This document shows, one piece after another, positions 55,607 to 64,000 of a stretch of 64,000 nucleotides of DNA. A program made the translations under genes and the position numbers. The DNA comes from Naganishia liquefaciens (taxonomy: Eukaryota; Basidiomycota; Tremellomycetes; Filobasidiales; Filobasidiaceae): positions 248,001-312,000 of the forward strand of contig BLZA01000032.1 of assembly GCA_013423385.1 (NCBI GenBank). The letters run 5' to 3'. A model generated the notes under the pieces. That model ran no database searches. It had not been told where the DNA came from and saw only the letters and a program-made list of their open reading frames with translations. Each line of letters opens with the position of its first letter. Within the stretch, counting starts at the first letter, position 1.

Positions 55607-55645
55607 CTGTCACAAACGGACGTGCGTGACGTCCGTTTGTGACAG
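55607..55645. repeat. Perfect inverted repeat, 17-bp arms, 5-nt loop
   Basis: Arms CTGTCACAAACGGACGT (55607-55623) and ACGTCCGTTTGTGACAG (55629-55645) with loop GCGTG. The pairing has no mismatch. It could form a cruciform, a hairpin RNA or a dimeric protein site. Confidence 0.85.
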
Positions 55646-55967
55646 GCGCGCGGGCAGATCTGCATGTGCGGTGACTGAATGCCTTGTAACTCCTCTTAAA
55701 ACCGGGGGCCCATGAGGGTCTCCTTTGGGTCTCTTTTGATAATGGAAGAGCTGTTCGAAGAGATTACGGAAGTTTACGTGACTTAACTTCCACTTTCATG
55801 GCTCTATTGTCTTCCTCTCACTCTCGTCACACCAATTATTGTAATGCCAGTGCGAAGCAAAGATGCATCATCTGCGATCCTGATCACTGTGTCGGCCTTC
55901 ATGAGGTGTCAAATTCTGCAGGAGCTCTGTGCAGCACACTCTATGAACCGACTTACCCCGATGTGCT

Positions 55968-55985
55968 TGGGTCAAGCTTGACCCA
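55968..55985. repeat. 18-bp perfect palindrome TGGGTCAAGCTTGACCCA
   Basis: Self-complementary over 18 bp with no spacer, about 340 bp from the 17-bp hairpin. It resembles a symmetric dimeric binding site; no factor is assigned. Confidence 0.8.
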
Positions 55986-56827
55986 GAGGTCGCAGACAGT
56001 TTGCCTTGTGTCTATTCATTTTTACTGACACTAGAATAACACTGTACGTATAACCTATGCGATGCTGCCGCTTTGCTTCTCCCTCCTCCCAGCCGGTGTC
56101 AGTCTGCTTGTCCGACGGGATGTCTGACATTTGGAAATCGAGCTATCGACAAATGTGCTTGTCTGGCGGTATTGCCGCTCGGTGACACTGCACCGATGTA
56201 CTTGGACACACCTTGACGAATCAGCTCATGAACGTGATTTTATCAAGAAGAGTTCACGTAGCTCGAAGCTGACACATAGCGAGGGCACACTGAGGGTTAT
56301 TAAATCCGTCCCCTGGAAAGCTCCCTGGAGGAGGCGAATATCTAACGCGACCATGTCGGGGGCGAGCCATAAATAAGTCAGATAAATTGCCGACTGCTAA
56401 ACTAGTTCAAAGCGGAATCAATGCAACAAGCAATGTCCCACGGGGCCAACCGACGCTTCTTTAACGACCTGGATCTCTGCCAATAGCCACATCTCAATTC
56501 GACTTTCCGATGTCTCCCAAAGCTATTCATAGCTCCGATTGTCGATATTTCCGTTCCTCGAATGGCACGGTGAAGGTGAGTGCTGATTCCCCAAGGCACC
56601 ATCGGACCGAACCCTGACAGGCTCCTCTTGAGGTCAGCTCTTGCAGCGGTTTCTGCGGGACACCTTCGCAGCCCAGTGTCATTGATTCTCCGAATTCACC
56701 GATTATTTTCGCAAGGATTATCGTTATCCCACAGCAAGTAATCCAGCTGGGTCCCCTGGAGGATTCACCTCCCGCGGGCCTCCCTAAGGCGACTGCGGCG
56801 GCGCGCACGCCGGCGAACTATTTCGAC

Positions 56828-56834
56828 TATATAG
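56828..56834 (+). promoter_or_regulatory. TATA box of the Dal5-family permease
   Basis: TATATAG about 215 bp upstream of ATG 57045 but only 22-28 bp upstream of the in-frame ATG 56856. That spacing favours 57045 as the translated start. Confidence 0.45.
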
Positions 56835-57044
56835 CGGAGCAATCCCTTGGCGATCATGTCTGATGGCTTGTCCGAACTTGGCTGGAAGTACCTTGATCGC
56901 TGGCAAGACGTTCGAGGACAACGCAATCGTCTCCCGTCACTCGAATTTGGTGAACAATACATTCCACTGATTCAGACCTATCTTCAAGACCCAAGCCCCG
57001 ATCCACTCGACCTCCCTTTTCCGCCCACCAAATCGAATTTCAAC

Positions 57045-59234
57045 ATGGTCAACTTTTCCAGTCAACCAGACGAGATCATCGTCTCCGAGAGACGCAATCA
57101 ACAGCATGAGGCCCCCCTCGATCCTTTGGACATGGACACCGAAAAGCCATACATGTCGCACATCGAGCAACAGTTGCCCACCGAGGGTCACAGCCTTGGC
57201 GCCATGTCGACGCGTGATACCGAAAAGGGAACGGGATACGCTTCCAGCATCGATGGCGAGGGTCGACACGAAGTCTCGGAAAGGGCCGAAAAGAAGCTGC
57301 TAAGGAAGCTGGGTATGTTACGCTCCGGATCTCACAATGCGTAATAGCTCATCGGCCTCTCAGACGTCATCATCCTTCCCCTGGCTGCCCTCCTGTATTT
57401 GAGCGCATACCTGGACCGTGGAAATCTGGGCAACGCGCGTTTACAGGGACTTCAAAAGGAAGTTCTGGATAACGACTCTGACAAGTACTCTTTGGCATTG
57501 GCTTGTTTCTACATCAGTGAGTGCGCTCGCCTCGCGAGCGCATTGTCGCCGTTAATCTTTCTTCCGCAGCCTACATTGTGTTGTCAATTCCCGGAACACT
57601 TTTGGCGAAACAGATTAATCCCAGTACGGCCATCAGTATCGGAGCTTTGATCTGGTCCATCGCCGCCACATGTCAGGCTGCCATACAGAACCCAGCAGGG
57701 TGAGTGTTCTGGCGATTGACCTGCACCGCGATCTCTTACCCTTCGACGCTCTAGACTGTATGTCTGCCGACTCTTTGTCGGTGTCGGTGAATCAATGTTC
57801 GGTCAATCCATGACGCTTTACTTTTCCATCTGGTATCTAAAGGGCGAGATTGCCAAACGAGTCTCTCTTTTCATCGGTGCTGGTGTCGTCGCCGGTTCGC
57901 TCGGTGGACTGATCGCATTCGGCGTTTCGAGCATCAACCATTCGTCCATTGATAAGTGGAGGGTCAGTCCGTCTGTCACCTGCTTGCCGATCATCCTGAC
58001 GTTTCTTCCCGTGGTACAGATCCTTTTCCTCGTCGAAGGCTTGCCCTCGCTGGTTCTCGCCATTGTCGTCTTCCTGTTCCTGCCTAGTCGCCCTCAAGTT
58101 TCTCGATACCTCAACGAGGACGAGCGGACTGTCTGTATTACCCGATTAAACAGGGAGAACAATCACGAAGTCAATGCGGGTATCGACTGGCGCGGAGTCC
58201 GAAGGGCTTTCACTGACTGGAAGGTCTACGTCCTCGCTGTGATGTACAGGTGAGTGCGAGGCATTCAAAACGTGGCGGCTGGCGCTCTCGCTAACGGAAC
58301 TTCCTCTAGTTGTATGAATTTGACTTTGGGTTCGGTCAGCGGTTTCCTACCTACCATCAGTATGTTCACCATCGGTTCCATCAGGACGTCTTGACTCATT
58401 CCCGGCTACAGTCAAAGGTCTCGGATACACGGAAGCCCGGGCACAGCTGTTCACTGTCCCCCCATATGCCGTCGCACTTGTGGTCATGGTCTCGCTCGCC
58501 GCTGTATCCGATAAATTGCGAACACGAGGGTACGCCGAGGCCGTTGTTTCACCGTCAATAGGCTCTAATATTCGATTCGCAGTATTCCCGCTGCTTCTGT
58601 CTTCGTCATCGGCATCGTGGGTTGGGTGCTGCTTTTGACCATCTCACCGGTCAAACCTTCCGCAAGCCACCTTCACATTCGATACTTTGGCTGTATCTGC
58701 ATCGTGACCGCCGGTTACTGCGCAATTCCCATCATCATGAGGTACGCATGGCGATCAGGGAGGACATCTCCAGCTACTGATGCGCAAAATCAACAGTTGG
58801 CAAGCCTCCTCTTCCCCCAATCAGTCCCAGCGAGCTGTCGCCTTGGGTATGCTCAATACGATTGGTAAGTCAAGGGAGCGACTCATCAGTACCTAGTTCG
58901 TTGACCGTGGTACCCTCTATTGCTTTCAGGTCAATGTCTCTCAGTCTTGGCGTCATACTCCTTTCCCACAAGTCAGGGACCCAAGTTTACCAAGGGCATC
59001 ACCCTCAATATTGCCTTCCAGGCTTTCGGCTTTGCACTGGCCCTAGCAATGAGCGCCTACTTCCGATGGGAGAACAAGCGTAGGGACCGAGTTGAAGGGC
59101 CCAGGGCAGAGGGAGAAAGGCTCAATGTTATCGAGGAATTCGATCTCGCTCCAGGTAGGCATCTTGGGAACATTGAATATTCCCGACAAGCTCTAACCGC
59201 GTTTCCTCATTTAGGTTTCCGTTACACTCCTTAG
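57045..59234 (+). CDS. Dal5-family (anion:cation symporter) MFS permease
   Basis: Plasma-membrane importer of an organic anion such as allantoate, nicotinate or a related vitamin. After a hydrophilic head (MVNFSSQPDEIIVSERRNQQ, then AEKKLLRKL) the membrane part opens DVIILPLAALLYLSAYLDRG and NLGNARLQGL, the hallmark D-R-x-N-x-G-N-A motif. It continues AYIVLSIPGTLLAKQINPST, RLFVGVGESMFGQSMTLYFS and IWYLKGEIAKRVSLFIGAGV. Later segments are ILFLVEGLPSLVLAIVVFLF, TLGSVSGFLPTIVKGLGYTE, ARAQLFTVPPYAVALVVMVS and ALGMLNTIGQCLSVLASYSF. The tail LNVIEEFDLAPGFRYTP has the A-P-G-F-R-Y ending usual for the family. ATG 56856 is in frame upstream and would add 63 residues; the TATA position makes it less likely. 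About nine short introns are present. Confidence 0.9.
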
Positions 59235-59775
59235 GCGGTTGTCGAGAGAGTCCAGGCTGGTGTGTCAAAAAACAGTGCAATTCGCACCGCTTTGATGACT
59301 GATGAGAAGAACGACTGCGGCATAACTGAACGATCATGTATCTTTATAGCTCAAGGGAGAGCGACTGTTGTACAAAATATATGTACCGTGGTGAATATAT
59401 GGTTTACAAACAGAAAGCACGGTCTGCCGGGGTGCTCCCCCAGCTAGCGATGTCAAAGGGGATTTTCATGCCGTGCGCCTTCCTCTTCCCCATCCTAAAG
59501 GCGGTGTTTCGCTCAGGCATTCAGCGGAGAACTGCCAGCACGATCAGGAGATATCAATTCTGTCGGCGGCCGCTGATGAATCCGAATTCGGATCCGCACC
59601 TGACAGTCACCGCCGTATCGGCGACGCTGTCTGTCTTCATATTCGACTGCCCGCATGGAGTAGTAGAACATATTGCAATAGAATGAGAGCCTGTCTGCCT
59701 GATCGAAACTCTCGCAAACGCCTAGAATCGAAAGATTACAATCCTCAAATTCAAGGTTAAAGCCAACTGCATGAA
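59235..59775. other. Intergenic region downstream of the permease
   Basis: 541 bp between two plus-strand genes. Open frames here lack protein-like content. It holds a terminator and the promoter of the next gene. Confidence 0.45.
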
Positions 59776-61000
59776 ATGAGTGGCACTGGCAAGAGACATA
59801 TCCTGGTTTTGTGTAAGTCGCAAGTCGAGAGCTTGCAATCATAAACTTGTACTCATGCGTGATATGTGGGCCTACAGCCACCGATGGTGGGACCATCGCA
59901 CCTCTAGTACCGCTGCTATCAGACTGCGAGTGCGTTCCATCGCCGTACGAAGAGGCTTCTGCTCAATATATGATCATCTTGCATTCCAGTGTATCAATTG
60001 CAGTAACCTCAGAGCAAGATACCACGGAGTGGGTTGGCAAAGCCAGGTACTACTTCCTTGCTTGCGACTGAAATTATTCCTTAGCGACCAACTTGCATAC
60101 CAACTGGACAACTATGATAGTCTTGTTCGGGTATTTCAGCTTGCAGTAAAGCAGCATGGAATCATCGAGCAGGTGGTTGGCTATTTTCCGGAAGGACTTC
60201 CAGGTACGACGATACTGGATAGCGGCGATGAAGGCTCTCAAGGGTTTGCTGCTTGTGTTAGACATGAAATCAGATTCCGATGCAGTTACCGTTTCGACCA
60301 TGTCGTTGGTCAGCATGTGGATCACAAAGCTGGCAACCTTTCATTTCCGTCAATCGAGTCTGCAAGCTGGGAAGCAGGGCCTGATTCTGGTGGCACCGGC
60401 TCGTATGTTAGCTTTCTAGCTTTTGCTACCGGCGCTTATCATCTGTCTTTGTAGCTGCATCGAAGAGCAATGAATCAACGCCCATGATGGCTCTGGGTAG
60501 TGCGTCAAGGGACGATGCTGATTTGCCGTTCGACTGACTTTGTGCCGTTAGACAATAGTCTTCTTGGACTGACAAGAAGTGTTCAAATGCAAAACTTTTT
60601 CGAAGGTCACCGGTAGGTCTCGGGATTCAATAATGGCAATCGGCTCAGCTTACATCGCTCAGATTCACCCTCCTGTATTCGACTGGGTACAAAACCGAAG
60701 CTGGTATGCAAAGAACTTCTCAGCGACGCTCGGTAAATTGATGATCACTTGTGAGACAGAACGCAAAGGCACCGCCGAGACCCTCATTGCTGCCCTCACG
60801 CAGAATGACAAGTTCACGCTGGAGTCGTAAGTCGCTTCTCCGGGTCTTTACTATCGCAAATTGACCTGCGAAAATCTTGCTGAAGCAATGGCAAGATTTA
60901 CATGTCTGACGGAAAAGTCATTCAAGCTGCCGAGACCTCCATGTCCAGGGTCGAGGGCTATCGCAAGCTAGGCGGGCGCCTCGTCGGAATCGTCGCGTAG
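59776..61000 (+). CDS. Uncharacterised Rossmann/SDR-like protein (possibly DUF1776)
   Basis: Not confidently recognised. Splicing by eye gives MSGTGKRHILVLSTDGGTIA, then PLVPLLSDCECVPSPYEEAS, IILHSSVSIAVTSEQDTTEW and DQLAYQLDNYDSLVRVFQLA, VKQHGIIEQ. After a doubtful joint it continues MKALKGLLLVLDMKSDSDAV, GKQGLILVAPAPASKSNEST, PMMALDNSLLGLTRSVQMQN and FFEAYIAQIHPPVFDWVQNR. The end is NGKIYMSDGKVIQAAETSMS, then RVEGYRKLGGRLVGIVA before TAG. The opening strand-loop and the ILVAPA...AL..L motif resemble short-chain-dehydrogenase-like DUF1776 proteins, but no Y-x-x-x-K catalytic pair is visible. Some introns would be very short (31-44 nt). It ends about 120 bp before ALG14. Confidence 0.48.
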
Positions 61001-61120
61001 GTTACGACATCCGCTTGCAAACATCGGCTCATGGCATAGCTCAGATTGAAGACAGCTATCCGCAGCAACACGCAGCGAGCGGTCAATTTATTGCAGGCAT
61101 CCGGCATATCGAGGCAGCAG

Positions 61121-62056
61121 ATGCAATTGGGAAGTGCCGGCTTGATAGCTTTGGCATTCATCTGGCTCGCTTGTCGAGGATGGATCCCGAACATTGCCTA
61201 CATGGCTGTCGGGGCTGTACTATGGCGATCTGTTTACGCTGGAATATCGGCTGGAAAGGCGAAATCGAGCAGACAAGTCAGGTCAAGAAAAGATGGGGAG
61301 ACTTGCTGTACTGCAGTTTTTTTAGGATCGGGTGAGTTTCACTTTTTCATCATTCGCGCTACCTGCTCAAGCACACACCAATCCAAGGCGGCCACACAGG
61401 CGAAGCGATCCAGCTCCTTTCGGCTCTTGACCCAGCCCGCTACTCCCCTCGCACTTACATCTTTTGCACTGGCGATATCATGAGCGTGACAAAGGCCAAG
61501 GCGTTCGAGAACGAGTTGGCGAGCCAGACATCTCATCACGAACAGCACGACGCAAAAGACGCTTCGACCTGCCCTGATTACCGACTGATAGAGCTTCCTC
61601 GCGCAAGAAAAGTCGGACAGTCCTACTTTTCCTCGATCGGTACGACCCTATACTCGATGATGATTTCGCTATGGAAGCTCGCTATCGAGCCTATTGTCAA
61701 AGGCAGACACAAGCAAATGCCTGACTTGTTGATCGTCAATGGCCCTGGAACTTGCGTAGTAGTCGTTCTCATTTACAGACTTTTGCGTGTGAGTGGGACA
61801 GCAGTGAAGCGTTCAGGCCCTCATCTTTCTTGTTCAGCTCATTGGCCAGCGATCTCCAGAGATCATCTATGTTGAATCCTTTGCTCGCGTTACTTCCCTT
61901 TCTTTGAGTGGAAAGATTTTGAAGCATGTCGTCGACAGATTCATTGTGCAATGGCCGGTGGAGGGAAAATCCGAGACAATAAAGACAGAAGGAGTCCTGG
62001 CAAGCAAGGCTGTCAGCCAGGATTCAAAAGTGGAATATGCTGGGTGGCTGATCTGA
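61121..62056 (+). CDS. ALG14: UDP-GlcNAc transferase membrane subunit Alg14
   Basis: ER membrane anchor that recruits the catalytic Alg13 for the second GlcNAc addition to dolichol-PP-GlcNAc in N-glycosylation. The start MQLGSAGLIALAFIWLACRG places a signal-anchor helix, with a second hydrophobic patch IPNIAYMAVGAVLWRSVYAG. The conserved VFLGSGGHTGEAIQLLSALD (the GSGGHTxE motif) is created by splicing gtgagt...ccaag. Then come RTYIFCTGDIMSVTKAKAFE, RLIELPRARKVGQSYFSSIG, PDLLIVNGPGTCVVVVLIYR and ERIYVESFAR-like EIIYVESFARVTSLSLSGKI. The end is VVDRFIVQWPVEGKSETIKT and VEYAGWLI before TGA. Length and motifs match the family. Confidence 0.94.
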
Positions 62057-62506
62057 AGTCAAAATTCGAATGCCATCAGCTCTGTACATTCTTAACGGGC
62101 GATATCGAATGTCTTTAATGCAATGCTTTGGCTGTGCAGCTTGTCACAAATGGCAGTCCCGGCTTCGCGGCCTTACAGGCACTCCGATACATACCAATCA
62201 CTCCTCATATCGATGTCATCGACAGATCTGAAAGGTCCCCAAACATTTGAGGTCTCATTTGCGTACAAGGGTCTTTGGCTTTACATTTGACGGAGGTTGT
62301 ATTTTACATGTGGAATGCACGAGGTCATGATCGTTGATATCCTCGCCTGGGTGGGTAGCCTCTTTCCTTTCCCAGATTAGATTCTGAAATCCAGGATACG
62401 CTCATTCGAGGGCGAGTCTAGCACGAAAGGGGTCAAGCAGGGGAAGATGCGTTTATCGGCTAGAATAGACGAATCAGTTCATGTTTTTCATCGCTTAGCA
62501 GATCGC
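62057..62506. other. Convergent intergenic region ALG14 / SKP1
   Basis: 450 bp between converging stop codons. I see no gene; it holds two 3' ends. Confidence 0.55.
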
Positions 62507-63230
62507 TCACTCCTCGGCCCATTCGTTCTCTCGCTTGATCTGAGCTTCCTCCTCGGGAGTAAAGTCATTCTGAATGTTGAACAACTTTCGAATCTCCTCA
62601 GGCGTCTTCCCCTTGATCATGTTAGCCACGGTCTTGCAGCCGAGATCGAGCAGAGGCTTGATGTCCAAGTAGTTGGCGGCGAGGATGATCTCGAAAAGCA
62701 TCTCTTGGTCGACCTGGATGAACTTGCCATCCCATTCGGAAATGTCGATGTTTCGTCGACGGGTCTCTTCGGTGGCGTCACTGGCATCGGTAGCAACGGG
62801 CAAGGGGTCGTTCTTGTGGTGTTCGCACCATTCGAGAACCTGCGAAGAAAAGGATTGCAAGTGAGTGACAGGGGAACGGATGAGCTTTAAGACTGCACAC
62901 TGTACCTTCTTGAGCACACTAGACGAGACGTTGGGCAATGGAATGGCTTCAGTGTCGGCACCGATGTCTGTCCAGATACACGATGTCGAGATCAGCTCGC
63001 AACCCGATAACGGGGAACAAGACGTCTGCGCACCTTCCATCATATTCTTGATCAAGACACTTCGTTCGGCGACCTGCTTATCGACCTCAAACTTCTCGCC
63101 ATCATTCGCTGGTGAGGAGGAGGAGGAGCGGGATGTCAGTGACGCGAACGGGGATAGAGATAATGTTCGAAGGAGACGCGAGGGGATAAGGGGAAGAGGT
63201 GAAGTCGAACATACTTGAAAGGGTAACCAT
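62507..63230 (-). CDS. SKP1: SCF ubiquitin ligase adaptor Skp1
   Basis: Adaptor joining F-box proteins to cullin-1 in SCF ligases; also part of the CBF3-type and other complexes in yeasts. The start [20 protein letters not shown] spans an intron after ATG GTT ACC CTT TCA A. It continues [60 protein letters not shown] and [20 protein letters not shown]. The F-box-binding C-terminus is [20 protein letters not shown], then [18 protein letters not shown] before TGA. Intron joints fall after NMME and KKV. It is nearly full family length (about 160). The F-box protein at 20.5-22.6 kb is a possible partner. It is divergent from mitochondrial bL27. Confidence 0.96.
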
Positions 63231-63582
63231 TTTGGTAGGTTCTTGTGAGTCGCGTAGTGTGTTTGTGTGTGAGAGTAGTGTAGTCGGAGACGGCGAGTCC
63301 TGAATGCCGGGATGGACGATGCCAAGCGTGGAGATTGGGCAAGATGTCGACGAAGACCAGGATGATGAAAGAGAGCACGATGCGAGACGAGACTTGCCCC
63401 GCTCGCACCTGGATCCGCGCGGACAAACCGACTCTGGAAGCCATAATATTGATCGGGCGCAACGGCGCGAAAGAAAGTCGCGACGGGCACTCGGATTCTG
63501 GTCACCGTGATGAATATCGGTCGGTCTCGCTGATAACTGGAAAGAACAACCTTGCCCTCACTTCCGACCACATTCGGCCATC
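63231..63582. other. Divergent SKP1 / bL27m promoter region
   Basis: 352 bp between two divergent start codons. No other feature is recognised. Confidence 0.55.
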
Positions 63583-64000
63583 ATGTCGGCTCTCTTCCGC
63601 TCAATGTTGAGTCCCGTATCGAGCGCTTTCGGCGCCGCCCTGCGTCCGACAACAGCCTCATCTTCAACAAGTCCGCTGCAGACGATAGGATCTCGTGAGT
63701 GCCTACCGCAGCGCATTGTCAAGTCTTTTAGAACTGAATCAATGTCTTGCAGTATGGCAGCAGCAAGTACGTACAGCGACAAAACGAGGTGGTGGTTCGA
63801 GCAAGAATGGCCGATCGTCTGCTGGTCGAAGATTAGGTGTCAAGAAGTTTACAGGTGAGTTGGCCAACCCTTTGCGCTTGATCGCCTTGTGCCCAAGAGA
63901 GGCTTCAACTTACACGTTGGTATTTTCCAGATCAATACGTCTTGCCGGGCCAGATTATCGTGCGTCAACGCGGCAACCAATTCCATGCCGGCCAAAACGT
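63583..64000 (+). CDS. MRP7: Mitochondrial ribosomal protein bL27m (5' part, cut by window end)
   Basis: Large-subunit mitoribosomal protein that lies near the peptidyl-transferase centre. The start [20 protein letters not shown], then [16 protein letters not shown], is a presequence. Splicing gives [20 protein letters not shown] and [20 protein letters not shown], then [17 protein letters not shown] at the window edge. The mature N-terminus [13 protein letters not shown] and the G-x-I-I-V-R-Q-R-G motif are diagnostic of bL27. At least two introns are present. The C-terminal part lies beyond 64,000. Confidence 0.94.

Larger units (their letters stand above)
55113..57044. other. 1.7-1.9 kb gene-poor region with strong palindromes
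   Basis: Between the chromodomain gene and the permease. There is no convincing coding frame on either strand. It holds a perfect 17-bp-stem hairpin, an 18-bp palindrome and a TATA box for the downstream permease. No transposon genes or terminal repeats are seen. Confidence 0.5.

Noticed and set aside
1-64000. CRISPR arrays, bacterial-type operons, retroelement or DNA transposon genes.
   Set aside because: None seen: no regularly spaced direct repeats, no transposase, integrase or reverse-transcriptase motifs, no long terminal repeats.

Overview
This 64 kb window looks like a compact, intron-rich nuclear segment of a basidiomycete fungus, most likely a yeast-like tremellomycete. The evidence is a gene about every 2 kb, many 45-70 nt GT-AG introns per gene with a CTNAC-like branch point, and a purely fungal gene set (bifunctional HisHF-type HIS7, SAGA Hfi1/Ada1, Slx8-type STUbL, Dot5-type nuclear peroxiredoxin, Dal5-family permease). 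The class is inferred from gene style, not from a search. I saw no transposon, retroelement, CRISPR array, rRNA or tRNA gene.

Layout. 0-6.7 kb: mitochondrial phosphate carrier (-), small HGG thioesterase (+), GPN-loop GTPase GPN1 (-), kinetochore protein Mis14/NSL1 (+). 7.7-14.1 kb: splicing factor Clf1 (+), SUMO-targeted RING ligase Slx8-like (+), and an unrecognised mitochondrial-type protein with a duplicated module (+). 14.4-22.6 kb: inositol-pentakisphosphate 2-kinase (-) divergent from HIS7 (+), ribosomal protein eL27 (+), F-box/LRR protein (-). 22.6-33 kb: a doubtful small gene, a single-pass membrane protein, a CARM1-like arginine methyltransferase, a peroxisomal adenine-nucleotide carrier (-), mitochondrial uS19 (+), polynucleotide kinase 3'-phosphatase (-). 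33.5-40.3 kb, all minus: Dot5 peroxiredoxin with a lysine-rich repeat tail, PRPP synthetase, Hrp1-like RNA-binding protein. 40.6-48 kb: membrane-anchored YtcJ-like amidohydrolase and an MFS transporter. 48-55 kb: Hfi1/Ada1 (-), RsfS/Atp25-type mitochondrial protein (+), a large chromodomain protein (-). 57-64 kb: Dal5-family permease, an uncharacterised Rossmann-like protein, ALG14, SKP1 (-), and the 5' part of mitochondrial bL27 running off the end.

The genes are mostly single housekeeping functions and do not form a metabolic cluster. They touch nucleotide and phosphate supply (PRPP synthetase, HIS7, phosphate and adenine nucleotide carriers), ubiquitin/SUMO control (Slx8, SKP1, F-box protein), chromatin and transcription (Hfi1, CARM1-like, chromodomain protein, GPN1), RNA processing (Clf1, Hrp1) and mitochondrial translation (uS19m, bL27m, RsfS-like). 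Several are arranged as divergent pairs with 0.3-0.6 kb shared promoters. HIS7 carries a perfect Gcn4/AP-1 site.

Most unusual items: the exon-duplicated mitochondrial-type protein at 13.1-14.1 kb; a perfect 17-bp hairpin and an 18-bp palindrome in the gene-poor stretch at 55.1-57.0 kb; a long basic insertion inside the Slx8-like RING; an in-frame TAG in the F-box gene that needs a weak-donor intron to be removed; and the chromodomain protein with a 37-nt exon and a C-terminal Cys/His motif. Exon structures were spliced by eye, so gene ends are firm only where a family-typical terminus is present.
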